Made by a program: the position numbers and the translations under genes
Part shown: in pieces, positions 21,301 to 28,942 of the stretch
Layout: every line of letters begins with the position of its first letter
Numbering within the stretch: the stretch's first letter is position 1
Source of the DNA: Erythrobacter sp. HKB08
Lineage (GTDB): Bacteria > Pseudomonadota > Alphaproteobacteria > Sphingomonadales > Sphingomonadaceae
DNA length: 64,000 nt
Direction of reading: 5' to 3'
NCBI RefSeq assembly: GCF_004114695.1
Contig: NZ_CP035310.1
Span: 1,657,501 to 1,721,500 of the forward strand
The notes under the pieces: generated by a model
What the model was told of the DNA's origin: nothing
Databases searched by the model: none
Seen by the model: the letters and a program-made list of their open reading frames with translations, nothing else

Positions 21301-23353
21301 CGAATCCGCCGCGCTCGGGCTTGCGGATGCCGTCGAAGGCCAAGGCGTCGACAGGCTTTCCATCGACGAACAGGCGCACGGTCTGTTCTTTGCGGTGGCG
21401 GATCGCGACGCGGATGGCAGGTGCGCGCGGGTTCGCATCGAGCGTCGGGGCGAGCCAGCCGTCCGGGCCATCGCCGAGCGACAGCCAGTCGGTTTCATTC
21501 GGGATTGCCTCGCCCTCGACCGTGTCGGAGAGGGTCGGGCTATTGGCGTTGCGTTCAGCCGCCTCGACGCGAAGCTGGTCGAGCACATCCTGCGGCACGG
21601 TTGCATGGAAATCCGCCACGGCAAGCGATCCGCCCTGTCCGATAACGAACAGCGAGGTTGCGCTGCCGGCGCTGCGGGAGGACCGGTTGCAATCGACGAA
21701 GCCCGAGCCTTCCGGCAGCGTCATGGGCGACGCCTGTACGACATGGGTGCCCGGCACGACTCCGTCGAAGTGATATCGGCCGTCCCGGTCGGTGATCGCG
21801 AAGCTGCCGTCCTCGAGCATGACGCGCACGCCCGGGATGCCGATACGTCCGCTGCGAACGCTGCAGTCGCCAGCGGAAATCCGTCCGATGATGGTCATGC
21901 GGCCGCTGATTGCGTCGCGCTCGACGCGCACCGACGCTTCCGTGCGCGAGGATCGGCCGAGGCTGTCGGTCACTACTGCGACGTTGTTCGCATAGCCCGG
22001 CTGGGCATCGGGACGCACTGTCATCGCATAGACGATGCGGCTCGAGCTTCCGCCGGCGATGTCGCCGAGCGAGAATTGCAGGCTGCGCCCGTCCGGAGCG
22101 ATGCTAACACTTCCCTCCGCCGGTTCGGCGCCGTCGATCCGGACGGAATCGAGGCGCGGACGAAGCCAGACAGACGGCGTATCGACCACGGTCACATCGC
22201 GCTTCACGCGGAACGGATCGGTGTTGCGGACAGTCAGAGTGTAGAAGATCGCATCGCCGGGCTGGGCGATCTGGCGCGATGCCTCCTTGGTAATGGCAAC
22301 TGCACCCGAGGGCGCATCGAGCGGAATGTCGATCTGGACCGGAGTCGGGTCGGTCAGCACGAAGCTGGCGCCGTAGGATGCATCGGTAATTACGAAGCTG
22401 CGCCCGTCAGGCCGCGTCAGCCGCGCAATCTCGTTGGGCGAGGCTTGCGACGGCGCGCTGTAGGGGGAGGGGGGCTCGATCCGCAGGACGTAGGTCCCGA
22501 GATTGGTTAGCGGGAACCAGAACTCGCCGGCGCCCATTTCGACGACGTTTCCGGTGGCATCGGTGACCGGCTCGCCTGAAATTACCGTCGATGGCCAAGG
22601 GGTTACGCCATCCTCGGCGAAGACCTGCGCAGGTTGGCCGGTGATTGCATCGACCAGCGAAACGACCGCGCCGGAAACCGGTGCGCCGGTCTCGCTGTCG
22701 AAGACCACGCCGAACGGATCCGCAAGCACGCTTACCGTGGTCTGCAGAACGATCGTACCTTCGCCCGGGCGCAGGGCGCTGATCGTTACGACATCTTCAT
22801 CGACGACGCTGAGTACGCAATCGCCGGGCTGCACCGGCGGCGGCGTCCGGCGTGTCGCAATCCGGCCAGCAAAAACTCCGGTGTTCTCGCCAGTCTCGAA
22901 GACGGTGATCTCTTCCTGGTCGCCGGATCGGCCGTTGATCCGGATCGCCAGGCTGTCGATCGCACCGGCATCGGTATTCGCTTCGGGCAGGGCGATCGTG
23001 AAGATCAGGTCCTGGCCTGCGCGAAGCACGCTCGTCGGCTTCACATTGGTCAGCGTCGGCGCGTTTGCCCTCACCGAGGAGGTCGAAATCGACGTGCCGC
23101 ATGACGGCTGGTAGATGGCGTATTGCTCGCCCATCCCCGGGACGTAGGTGACGATCTCGGGCGGACGCGTCGCCACTTGCAGCTCGACCGGGTTGGATCG
23201 GCCGGAATATTCCCGACCATCGTGCGACCAGCTGGCATTCGCGACGTTGACGATCGTTTGCGCACGCGCCGGCCCTGCAGGCACGACCGATTGCAGCAAT
23301 ACCACGAGGAGTATTGCTGCAATCAGGCGAACTGAGGACCGGCAAGCGTGCAT
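18299..23353 (-). CDS. Giant exported protein: Ig-like/DUF11 modules plus probable outer-membrane beta-barrel
   Basis: A 1684-residue protein with a Sec signal peptide (AAILLVVLLQSVVPAGPARA, about 12-31). The N-terminal half is modular: an opening strand module (IVNVANASW...SNPVELQV), a repeat ending GENTGVFAGRI, a carboxypeptidase-regulatory-like fold (FDSETGAPVSGAVV), a DUF11 domain (AVAITKEASRQIAQPGDAI, about 350-460), an SdrD-B-like fold (GVRVMLEDGSFAITDRDGRY) and a Big-type fold (VADGRTRPVVAVRI). The C-terminal 750 residues alternate hydrophobic and polar residues in short strands with turns rich in G, D and N, as in outer-membrane barrels, and finish near SFSFLGLGRK. It is plausibly the outer-membrane anchor or exporter of the operon. 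Function is not known. Confidence 0.8.
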   Translation of the reverse strand: MHACRSSVRLIAAILLVVLLQSVVPAGPARAQTIVNVANASWSHDGREYSGRSNPVELQVATRPPEIVTYVPGMGEQYAIYQPSCGTSISTSSVRANAPTLTNVKPTSVLRAGQDLIFTIALPEANTDAGAIDSLAIRINGRSGDQEEITVFETGENTGVFAGRIATRRTPPPVQPGDCVLSVVDEDVVTISALRPGEGTIVLQTTVSVLADPFGVVFDSETGAPVSGAVVSLVDAITGQPAQVFAEDGVTPWPSTVISGEPVTDATGNVVEMGAGEFWFPLTNLGTYVLRIEPPSPYSAPSQASPNEIARLTRPDGRSFVITDASYGASFVLTDPTPVQIDIPLDAPSGAVAITKEASRQIAQPGDAIFYTLTVRNTDPFRVKRDVTVVDTPSVWLRPRLDSVRIDGAEPAEGSVSIAPDGRSLQFSLGDIAGGSSSRIVYAMTVRPDAQPGYANNVAVVTDSLGRSSRTEASVRVERDAISGRMTIIGRISAGDCSVRSGRIGIPGVRVMLEDGSFAITDRDGRYHFDGVVPGTHVVQASPMTLPEGSGFVDCNRSSRSAGSATSLFVIGQGGSLAVADFHATVPQDVLDQLRVEAAERNANSPTLSDTVEGEAIPNETDWLSLGDGPDGWLAPTLDANPRAPAIRVAIRHRKEQTVRLFVDGKPVDALAFDGIRKPERGGFAVSTWRGVPLSGERTLLAAEILGADGFVASRHERPVFFTNLPTKVELVADQSRLVADGRTRPVVAVRILDRNNRPLREGVSGDFTLNAPYESAEQITRQQLNQLTRQGPTSARWTVADESGIALIELAPTMTSGALQLTFRFDDGEVSREQQLETWIAPGDIDWTVVGLAEASIGSRTVADGMDRAGNFASDLGEEARVAVYAKGPVAKDLLVTFAYDSAKDRGDQRVLGTLDPQAYYTVFGDASVRQFDAASREKVYARVEGPAFNVQYGDFETNFDQTRLANYRRVATGVSGEARIGQFGIKAFGAEAGTRFRRDEIQGQGISGPYRLGSRAIVPNTENVILEVRDRFRSELIVERRELTRFLDYDIDFLAGTISFKQPVLSRDFDLNPQFIVIEYETDQLGGGVMNAGGRIDWRNGGDTLRIGATMISDGGDDLRTNIVGLDLRAKLGNSTELRAEIAGSRTSGENSMAWLIEAQHQSGKLDLLAYAKSAESTFGVGQQNNAELGRRKIGADARMRLSEQMSIIASLWQDDSLTDAARRRAAQVELGYSSTNSDIRVGIAHFDDRLTDGTSNRSTVLEAGATQRMFHNKLELTAATSMPLDSTDSVDLPLRHRVGARYAITNDVRIIADYEFADGNGFESSTLRGGFELTPWVGGRVSSTLGKQDIGERGNRSFAAFGLAQTWQVNPKLSLDATFDSNWTLDGSPQVDDLVNVDQPAASGGQFGPGGALFEDFTAVTLGGAWRDGAWSATARGEYRDGEYADRWGVSLGAIRQLGEGSVVGSGFSWTTAEGTNGAQTEVMDAAIALAHRPAESEIAFLGKLEFRSDSVSNAVLGEAGPAGRTALTVSGDAGAKRLIASLSTNWSPRDGDETEELARRSEIGLFLGARYNLDSYGGFELDSVSTFAGLDARIGVGERFEIGASATVRANLGDDTVSYAVGPNVGFVPAKGVLLNVGYNITGFRDPDFSGMRDTDEGLYASVRIKFDADSFSFLGLGRK

Positions 23354-23394
23354 AGACAGCGATCCGGTCGCCGCGGTGCGGCGACCTTGACCTA

Positions 23395-24441
23395 TCAGTC
23401 GATCGTCACGGTGAAGTAGAGGGTCTTGGTCTCGCCACCCGCCACGTCGTCGAGCGCTTCGCTCACCGATGTATTGGCAGTGGTATAACCATTGACCTCG
23501 CTACCGCCCGAGCAAACGCCCGAACCGTCGACCGTGCCATTGACCATGACGTCGCCGGTGGTGCCATAGGCATCCGGGTAGAACGTCACTTCGGCCGGTA
23601 GCGTATCGCTCACCGTGATACCGGTGGCGGTCGCAGCGCCCGAAGCGTTCGAAACCTGGATGCAGTATTCGACGCGCGCGCCCGGGATTGCGTAGGGCGA
23701 CGAGTCGAGGTTGACCGGATCCCAGACGACCCGGCTGGTCTTGACCACGGTCACCGCTGCCGCATCGACCGTGATGGTGTGCGAAGCGGAGTAGTCGCCT
23801 TCGTAGTCGGAATCGCTCACGCCCGACAGGTCGGCCAGGACGGTATCGATACCGTTCTTGTCGTTCGCGGTAGCCGTATCGATGATTTCGGCACCGATGC
23901 TGCCCGAACCCGCTTCATGCGCGTTCGCGGTCAGGATGATATCCGTCGACTGGCCGTTGGTGGCCGTCGCAGGAATGTCGAACGATACCCAGACATCGAA
24001 GCTGGCGTCCGGCGCAAGGGAATCGATGAAGTCGATTTCCTCACCGGCATCATATGCGCCGTTGCTGTTGGAATCGACGAAGATGGTAACGTTTTCAAAC
24101 GTGTAGTCGGGCGATGCGACCTGCGAAGCGGTCAGATCGAAACCGACGGTATCGTTCGAAAGGTTCGTCACCGTGAACTGGCGGACGACACCATCCTGAT
24201 TGGCCGAAACCGTCGGCGATGCGCCAACGGCTGCGACCGTCACGTTGATCTTGCGATCGACGGTAAACTCGTCGGTTGCCTCGACGGCAGTCTGTTCGAC
24301 GCCGCCTACACTGAAGCTGACCGAAACATTGTTCTGGATTATTTCGCCGGCCCCGGTTCCCTCGGCCATCGCGGGCGTCACCGAGAAGGCGACGAGCGCT
24401 ACCGAACTAACCGCACCCAGCAATTGCCTGGAGCGTTTCAT
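23395..24441 (-). CDS. Exported DUF11 family protein
   Basis: A 348-residue secreted protein. It starts at ATG 24441, with a GAGG motif nine bases upstream and a signal peptide right after it (GAVSSVALVAFSVTPAMA, cleaved before EG); an in-frame ATG 33 bases upstream is less likely. The mature protein opens with the module GAGEIIQNNVSVSF, continues through a beta-sandwich with an acidic calcium-loop-like segment (DSNSNGAYDAGEE), and then a DUF11 domain introduced by VTVVKTSRVVWDPVN and AIPGARVEYCIQVSN. It ends in LYFTVTID. It is a clear paralogue of the 25008-25973 gene, with the same order of modules. It sits 41 bases upstream of the barrel gene. Confidence 0.83.
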   Translation of the reverse strand: MKRSRQLLGAVSSVALVAFSVTPAMAEGTGAGEIIQNNVSVSFSVGGVEQTAVEATDEFTVDRKINVTVAAVGASPTVSANQDGVVRQFTVTNLSNDTVGFDLTASQVASPDYTFENVTIFVDSNSNGAYDAGEEIDFIDSLAPDASFDVWVSFDIPATATNGQSTDIILTANAHEAGSGSIGAEIIDTATANDKNGIDTVLADLSGVSDSDYEGDYSASHTITVDAAAVTVVKTSRVVWDPVNLDSSPYAIPGARVEYCIQVSNASGAATATGITVSDTLPAEVTFYPDAYGTTGDVMVNGTVDGSGVCSGGSEVNGYTTANTSVSEALDDVAGGETKTLYFTVTID

Positions 24442-24508
24442 AGCTATGGTCCTCACTTGATTCTTCGCGCTCAAACCCGCCCGCGAAGTCTGGCGGTGGA
24501 TCCTGGGA

Positions 24509-24988
24509 TCAGCGGATGATCGCCGGATATTCTAAGCGGCCGGTTTCGCCGGGCTCGACGCGGTCGAGGGTCCAGCGAATGTGCGTGACATCGGAATGCA
24601 CCGCAGCACGGCTCCCGCCTTCTGCGAGAGCTACGACGAGCTCGGACAGGAGGCCCCATGTGTTGCCGCCATCGACCGACACCACGAGCGCCGGATCGGC
24701 TTCGGGTGCGAGACGCACGGCCTTGGGAAGGGGGTTGGTCATGACGAAATCATCGACAGCGACACTTCCGGTGTTGGTGTAGTTCGTGCCGAAGATCAGC
24801 TTGTCGCCCGGCACCGCCCGGTCGGGTTCGACCAGTTCCGTGCGGGTCTCGCCGCCTTCCTCGATGACTTGCTTGACGACTTTGACGTCGCCTTCGAGCG
24901 TGATCGGCTGCGATTGCGCAAAGGCAGCGGCATTGGGAACCGCTACTGCAATCAGCGCTGCGCTGACAATTTTGACGAGCTTTTTCAT
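24509..24988 (-). CDS. Small exported single-domain DUF11-like protein
   Basis: A 159-residue secreted protein. ATG 24988 is chosen because the signal peptide MKKLVKIVSAALIAVAVPNAAAFA starts there. One DUF11-like domain follows: VKVVKQVIEEGGE, then AVPGDKLIFGTNYTNTG. The C-terminal module is VSVDGGNTWGLL...VTHIRW, and the protein ends LEYPAIIR. It is homologous to the orphan gene at 31581-32003, sharing the VSVDGGxxWG segment, VTHIR and the final YxAI[IV]R. It lies between the two larger DUF11 paralogues, 19 bases after the first gene, so it belongs to the same transcript. It could be a minor subunit, a cap or a periplasmic chaperone-like partner; none of these is shown. Confidence 0.8.
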   Translation of the reverse strand: MKKLVKIVSAALIAVAVPNAAAFAQSQPITLEGDVKVVKQVIEEGGETRTELVEPDRAVPGDKLIFGTNYTNTGSVAVDDFVMTNPLPKAVRLAPEADPALVVSVDGGNTWGLLSELVVALAEGGSRAAVHSDVTHIRWTLDRVEPGETGRLEYPAIIR

Positions 24989-25007
24989 TATCTTGCGACC
25001 TTTTTTG

Positions 25008-25973
25008 TTAGTCGATTTCAACCTGGAAGGTGACCACTGCGCTCGAGCCGCCGGCAACGGTGCCGAGGTCGACCGAGATGCCTGCTGCGTCCGCCTCGCC
25101 GGCATCGTCACCGGTTGCATCGGTCAGCGAAGTACCGTCGAGCGTGAGGGTGCCTGCAGTGTAGGAAGTGCCCGCCGGATAGGCGTCGGTAACGACGAGA
25201 TCGTCGACCGAACCGCTGCCATCCACGGATGCTGTAATGGTATAGGTGACGATCGAGCCGGGAACGACGGTCGTCCCGCCGAACGGGTCGGCCACGTCGG
25301 CTGTCTTCACCAGGGAAACGGTCGTGATACCGACGACGAGTGAGCTGTCGGCTGTCGCGCTCGCGCCGGTCGCTCCGACGACTGCATCGACACCGCTTTC
25401 GCCTTGCCCGTCGAACACCGTGCCCGGTGCGCCGGTACCCGTTGCAGCGGCGGCGGTCAGTTGCACGGTGCTTTCCTGCGTATCGGCGGCATCGGCCGGG
25501 ACGGTCACGACAACAAAGACCGTGATCGCCGCATCCGCATCGAGGACGGATGTCGTCTCGGGTGCAGTCAGGATTTCGTCGATCCCGTCGTCGTAAACCC
25601 CGTTGCCGTTGGTATCGACCGCGATCGCGACGACGGTGGTGTCGAAGTCGTTTCCGGCAACCACGGGCTCAGCCGTCAGTTCGAACGCCTCGGGTCCGTT
25701 GCCGGTGTTCGTAACCTCGAACGTAAGAACTGCCTGTCCCGGGGCAGTTCCGACCGGACCTGAATCCAGCGTCGTAACCGTCACGTCGAGCAATTCGTCC
25801 ACCGACAGGTCGACCGTATTGGAATCGACCGTCGTCTCGCCATCCGGCGTCGTATAGGTCGCCGTGGCGGTGTTGGAGATGATCGTGCCGGCATCGACGC
25901 CCTCGGCAAGGGCAGGGGTGCTGACAAGCGAGGCTACCAACATGGGGGCAGCAAGGATCGTGCGCGTTTTCAT
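25008..25973 (-). CDS. Exported DUF11 family protein, first gene of the surface operon
   Basis: A 321-residue secreted protein with signal peptide MKTRTILAAPMLVASLVSTP-ALA (cleaved before EG). The N-terminal module reads GTIISNTATATYTTPDGE...SNTVDLSV (29-60). A beta-sandwich with an acidic loop DTNGNGVYDDGID (120-132) recalls dockerin or EF-hand calcium loops. A DUF11 domain begins at VSLVKTADVADPFGG, and the protein closes with VTFQVEID. No membrane anchor, LPXTG or PEP-CTERM tail is present. Being first in the operon and small, it is a candidate major subunit. The ribosome-binding site before ATG 25973 is weak. Confidence 0.83.
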   Translation of the reverse strand: MKTRTILAAPMLVASLVSTPALAEGVDAGTIISNTATATYTTPDGETTVDSNTVDLSVDELLDVTVTTLDSGPVGTAPGQAVLTFEVTNTGNGPEAFELTAEPVVAGNDFDTTVVAIAVDTNGNGVYDDGIDEILTAPETTSVLDADAAITVFVVVTVPADAADTQESTVQLTAAAATGTGAPGTVFDGQGESGVDAVVGATGASATADSSLVVGITTVSLVKTADVADPFGGTTVVPGSIVTYTITASVDGSGSVDDLVVTDAYPAGTSYTAGTLTLDGTSLTDATGDDAGEADAAGISVDLGTVAGGSSAVVTFQVEID

Positions 25974-26410
25974 ATCCGCGCAACTACGTGGCAGGCGTTA
26001 ACAATCTCTTTGCCTTGAGCCTTCCCAAGGGTTGCACGCGGCGCGTCGATGCCTTGAAACCGTTCTCAGGAGTGCGAAGCAAATACCGGAAAAACAAGGA
26101 AACGATGGTCTCGAAAGAGTGATGCTCCGCAGCGCGAACAGCCATAACTTTTATCGTTAATGTGCGCGCCGATGCGGTTGCCAGATGACCAAGGAGGGGG
26201 TTTCGCGCTCACCTGCACTGCGCATGGCTGTGCTCGCGCCGGGCTGGATCGGCAGCTTTCCAACGGCATATGCGGGGATATTCCCACCTCCCGCAGCCAC
26301 ACCCGTGTGCGGCCAACGGCGACGGTCCTTAAGAACGCCGCGCGACAGGGAAACGCGTACGGCCGCCGGCCTCGTTAGAGGCGGAGCGCGGTTTCATGCT
26401 GAGATTGAAA
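25974..26410. other. 437-base gene-free stretch between surface operon and tRNA-Pro
   Basis: This stretch must hold the promoter of the surface operon (minus strand) and the downstream end of the tRNA-Pro transcript. I see no convincing coding frame, no strong sigma-70 hexamer pair and no classical riboswitch. A TTGGGA box with a TTGTTA box about 18 bases on (minus strand, roughly 26000-26030) is a weak promoter candidate. Confidence 0.4.
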
Positions 26411-26487
26411 TGGTCGGGGAGAGAGGATTCGAACCTCCGGCCCCTGCCTCCCGAAGACAGTGCTCTACCAGGCTGAGCTACTCCCCG
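26411..26487 (-). tRNA. tRNA-Pro (anticodon CGG)
   Basis: The 77-nt cloverleaf on the reverse strand includes an encoded CCA. The acceptor is CGGGGAG/CTCCCCG. The anticodon stem CTGTC/GGCAG encloses loop TTCGGGA, giving anticodon CGG (codon CCG). The T arm contains GGTTCGAATCC. Confidence 0.97.
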
Positions 26488-26598
26488 ACCGTGTCGGTCC
26501 CGCATGGGTCTAGCCTCACGCGGGTCGAGGCAAGGCGCGCCCTATAGGAGGCGATCGGCGGGGTGGCAAGCGGTCAATTGCAGGTCTAGGGACTTTGC

Positions 26599-27555
26599 AT
26601 GGCCACAGCCGCGATTCCCTCCGATTCTTCCGCCGCCCGGCACTACGAGCAGCAGTATCTCGATCTCATGCGCCACATCTGGGAGCGTGGCAGCGAGCGT
26701 GTCGATCGCACGGGAATCGGCACGCGCTCGGTTTTCGGCGCGATGCTGCGATTCGATCTGTCGGACGGGCGCATGCCGCTCATCACGACGAAACGGGTCT
26801 ACTGGAAGACCGCCACGCGCGAGATGCTGTGGTTCCTGACCGGCGAGACCAATATCCGCCCGCTTGTCCTCCAGGGCGTGAAAATCTGGAACGAGTGGCC
26901 GCACGCCAACTACGTGCGCGAGACGGGCGAGGACATTTCGCTCGAGGAATTCGTCCAGCGGATCGCGGATGACGAGGCCTTCGCGATACGCTGGGGCGAT
27001 CTCGGCCCGGTGTACGGCAAGCAGTGGGTCGACTGGCCGACCTATCGCTATCGCAAGGACGGGACCTACGAGAAGGGCGAGGGGATCAACCAGGTCGCCG
27101 AGGTCGTCGAATCGCTGCGCAACAATCCCGGCAGCCGCCGGCACATCATCGAAGGCTGGAATGTCGCGGAACTCGACCGGATGGCGCTGCCGCCGTGTCA
27201 CAAGACCTACCAGTTCCACGTCGGCGACGGGAAGCTGAACTGCGCGCTCTACCAGCGCAGTTGCGACGTCGCGCTCGGCCTGCCGTTCAACCTGTGGTCC
27301 GGGGCGCTACTGCAGCGGATGATCGCGCAGCAGGTCGACCTGGAGCCGGGCGAATTCGTCTGGATGGGCGGCGACACCCACCTCTACATCAACCACGAGG
27401 AACTGGTGACCGAACAGCTGAAGCGGGAACCCTCGGGCGAGCCGCGGCTTGAAATCCTGCGGCGACCCGATTCGATCTTCGACTACACGATCGAGGATTT
27501 CGCGGTGCACGACTACGCTCCGCAGGCCCCGTTGAAGGCGCCGGTCGCCGTCTGA
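26599..27555 (+). CDS. thyA: Thymidylate synthase ThyA
   Basis: ThyA methylates dUMP to dTMP using 5,10-methylenetetrahydrofolate, yielding dihydrofolate. The family signatures are all present: DRTGIGTRSVFG near the N-terminus (phosphate-binding arginine), the catalytic cysteine C200 in LPPCHKTYQFHV, RSCDVALGLPFN, and DTHLYINH. The protein is 318 residues, longer than the 264 of E. coli, because of the small-domain insert also found in Lactobacillus-type enzymes and a short N-terminal extension. No folA (dihydrofolate reductase) follows; the next gene is the 2-oxoacid dehydrogenase operon with its own promoter. Confidence 0.97.
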   Translation: MATAAIPSDSSAARHYEQQYLDLMRHIWERGSERVDRTGIGTRSVFGAMLRFDLSDGRMPLITTKRVYWKTATREMLWFLTGETNIRPLVLQGVKIWNEWPHANYVRETGEDISLEEFVQRIADDEAFAIRWGDLGPVYGKQWVDWPTYRYRKDGTYEKGEGINQVAEVVESLRNNPGSRRHIIEGWNVAELDRMALPPCHKTYQFHVGDGKLNCALYQRSCDVALGLPFNLWSGALLQRMIAQQVDLEPGEFVWMGGDTHLYINHEELVTEQLKREPSGEPRLEILRRPDSIFDYTIEDFAVHDYAPQAPLKAPVAV

Positions 27556-27565
27556 TCGCGCCAAC

Positions 27566-27594
27566 TTGACCGTTGCGACGGCGTGAAATAAAAT
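27566..27594 (+). promoter_or_regulatory. Sigma-70-type promoter of the 2-oxoacid dehydrogenase operon
   Basis: TTGACC (27566-27571) and TAAAAT (27589-27594) are separated by exactly 17 bases, which is close to the vegetative consensus. The pair lies just after thyA and 38 bases before the E1 alpha ATG. Confidence 0.7.
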
Positions 27595-27595
27595 A

Positions 27596-27617
27596 ACGCA
27601 TACGTATAAGATTGCGT
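27596..27617. promoter_or_regulatory. Inverted repeat at the expected transcription start, possible operator
   Basis: ACGCA (27596-27600) and TGCGT (27613-27617) flank a 12-base AT-rich centre that contains the palindrome TACGTA. It starts one base after the -10 box, where a repressor would block initiation. No regulator gene is adjacent. Confidence 0.4.
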
Positions 27618-27631
27618 CTGGGAGAAATGTG

Positions 27632-28942
27632 ATGGCCGACAGGGCCGAGGATGCGGGGAAGGGCGGCAACAAGCCTGCTCTGTCGCTGCATGTTCCAGAA
27701 CCGAAATACCGCCCGGGCGATGCCGTGGATTACTCCGACCTCGACGTCGGTGAACCGGGCAAGCAGCCGCGTCCCGACGAGGCGTGCGACCCGTCCGAGA
27801 TGCGCGACCTCGCTTATGGTCTCGTCCGCGTGCTGGGCGACGACAACAAGGCGCACGGGCCGTGGGACCCGAAACTCGATGCCGAAACGCTGCGCACCAT
27901 GCTCGGCCACATGGCCCTCGTGCGCGCATTCGACGAACGCATGTTCCGCGGCCAGCGGCAGGGCAAGACCAGCTTCTACATGAAGTGCACCGGCGAAGAG
28001 GCGACCAGCGTTGCCGCCTCGATGGCGCTCGCATCGGACGACATGGTCTTCCCGAGCTATCGCCAGCAGGGCGTGCTGATCGCGCGCGGCTATCCGCTGG
28101 TCGAGATGATCAACCAGATCTACTCGAACAAGGGCGACAAGCTGAAGGGCCGCCAGCTGCCGATCATGTATTCGAGCCGCGAGCACAGCTTCTTCTCGAT
28201 CTCCGGCAACCTCGCCACGCAGACGCCGCAGGCTGTCGGCTGGGCGATGGCGAGCGCGATCAAGGGCGACAGCCGGATCGCAGCGACCTGGGTGGGCGAG
28301 GGTTCGACTGCGGAAGGCGACTTCCATTCCGCCTGCACCTTCGCGACCGTCTACAACGCTCCGGTCATCCTCAACGTGATCAACAACCAGTGGGCGATTT
28401 CCAGCTTCTCCGGTTTCGCAGGGGCAGAGCGGACTACTTTCGCCGCCCGTGCTCTGGGCTACGGCCTTGCCGGCCTCAGGGTCGACGGCAACGATGCGCT
28501 CGCGTGCTTTGCCGCCCAGCGGTGGGCCGCCAACCGTGCCCGCGCGAACGCCGGTCCGACGCTGATCGAATATTTCACCTACCGCGCCGAAGGGCATTCC
28601 ACGTCCGACGATCCATCTGGATACCGCAGCGCGCAGGAGCGTGAGGAATGGCCGCTCGGCGATCCGGTCATGCGCCTCAAGCGCCACCTGATCGAACTCG
28701 GCGAATGGGACGAGGAGCGGCAGGAAAAGATGGACGCCGAATGTGCCGAGCGCGTGAAAGCGGCAACCAAGGAAGCCGAGAAGAACGGCATCCTCGGCCA
28801 TGGCCTGCACCACCCGTTCCACACCATGTTCGAAGACGTTTACGAGGAACTGCCCTGGCACCTCGAAGAACAGGCTGCGCAGGCGATCCGCGAGCGCGAG
28901 ATCAAATGGCCCGAGGGTCGACCCCAGGGGGGGAAGGCATAA
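27632..28942 (+). CDS. bkdA1: Branched-chain 2-oxoacid dehydrogenase E1 component, alpha subunit
   Basis: The E1 alpha subunit of the 3-methyl-2-oxobutanoate (branched-chain 2-oxoacid) dehydrogenase complex, which with the beta subunit decarboxylates the 2-oxo acids of Val, Leu and Ile using thiamine diphosphate. The 436 residues include the ThDP-binding segment GEGSTAEGDFHSA...NVINNQWAIS, the E1 alpha fold from about residue 85, and the phosphorylation-loop-like YRAEGHSTSDDPSGYR. The long N-terminal extension (about 80 residues) is typical of BCKDH rather than pyruvate E1. The ATG at 27632 follows GGAG at good spacing; a GTG sits three bases upstream. Its stop overlaps the E1 beta start by one base. 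Confidence 0.92.
   Translation: MADRAEDAGKGGNKPALSLHVPEPKYRPGDAVDYSDLDVGEPGKQPRPDEACDPSEMRDLAYGLVRVLGDDNKAHGPWDPKLDAETLRTMLGHMALVRAFDERMFRGQRQGKTSFYMKCTGEEATSVAASMALASDDMVFPSYRQQGVLIARGYPLVEMINQIYSNKGDKLKGRQLPIMYSSREHSFFSISGNLATQTPQAVGWAMASAIKGDSRIAATWVGEGSTAEGDFHSACTFATVYNAPVILNVINNQWAISSFSGFAGAERTTFAARALGYGLAGLRVDGNDALACFAAQRWAANRARANAGPTLIEYFTYRAEGHSTSDDPSGYRSAQEREEWPLGDPVMRLKRHLIELGEWDEERQEKMDAECAERVKAATKEAEKNGILGHGLHHPFHTMFEDVYEELPWHLEEQAAQAIREREIKWPEGRPQGGKA

Noticed and set aside
19457-22510. A 1017-codon open frame on the plus strand opposite the giant barrel gene
   Set aside because: It is a high-GC antisense shadow. The minus-strand frame has a signal peptide, recognisable modules and operon context; the plus frame has none.
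25984-26145. 53-codon minus-strand frame beginning MAVRAAEHHSFE upstream of the surface operon
   Set aside because: It has no ribosome-binding site and no domain or signal, and it occupies the place where the operon promoter must be.
26185-26547. Plus-strand frame of 120 codons with an AAGGAGG some distance upstream
   Set aside because: The Shine-Dalgarno is too far from the start, and the frame runs through tRNA-Pro on the opposite strand.
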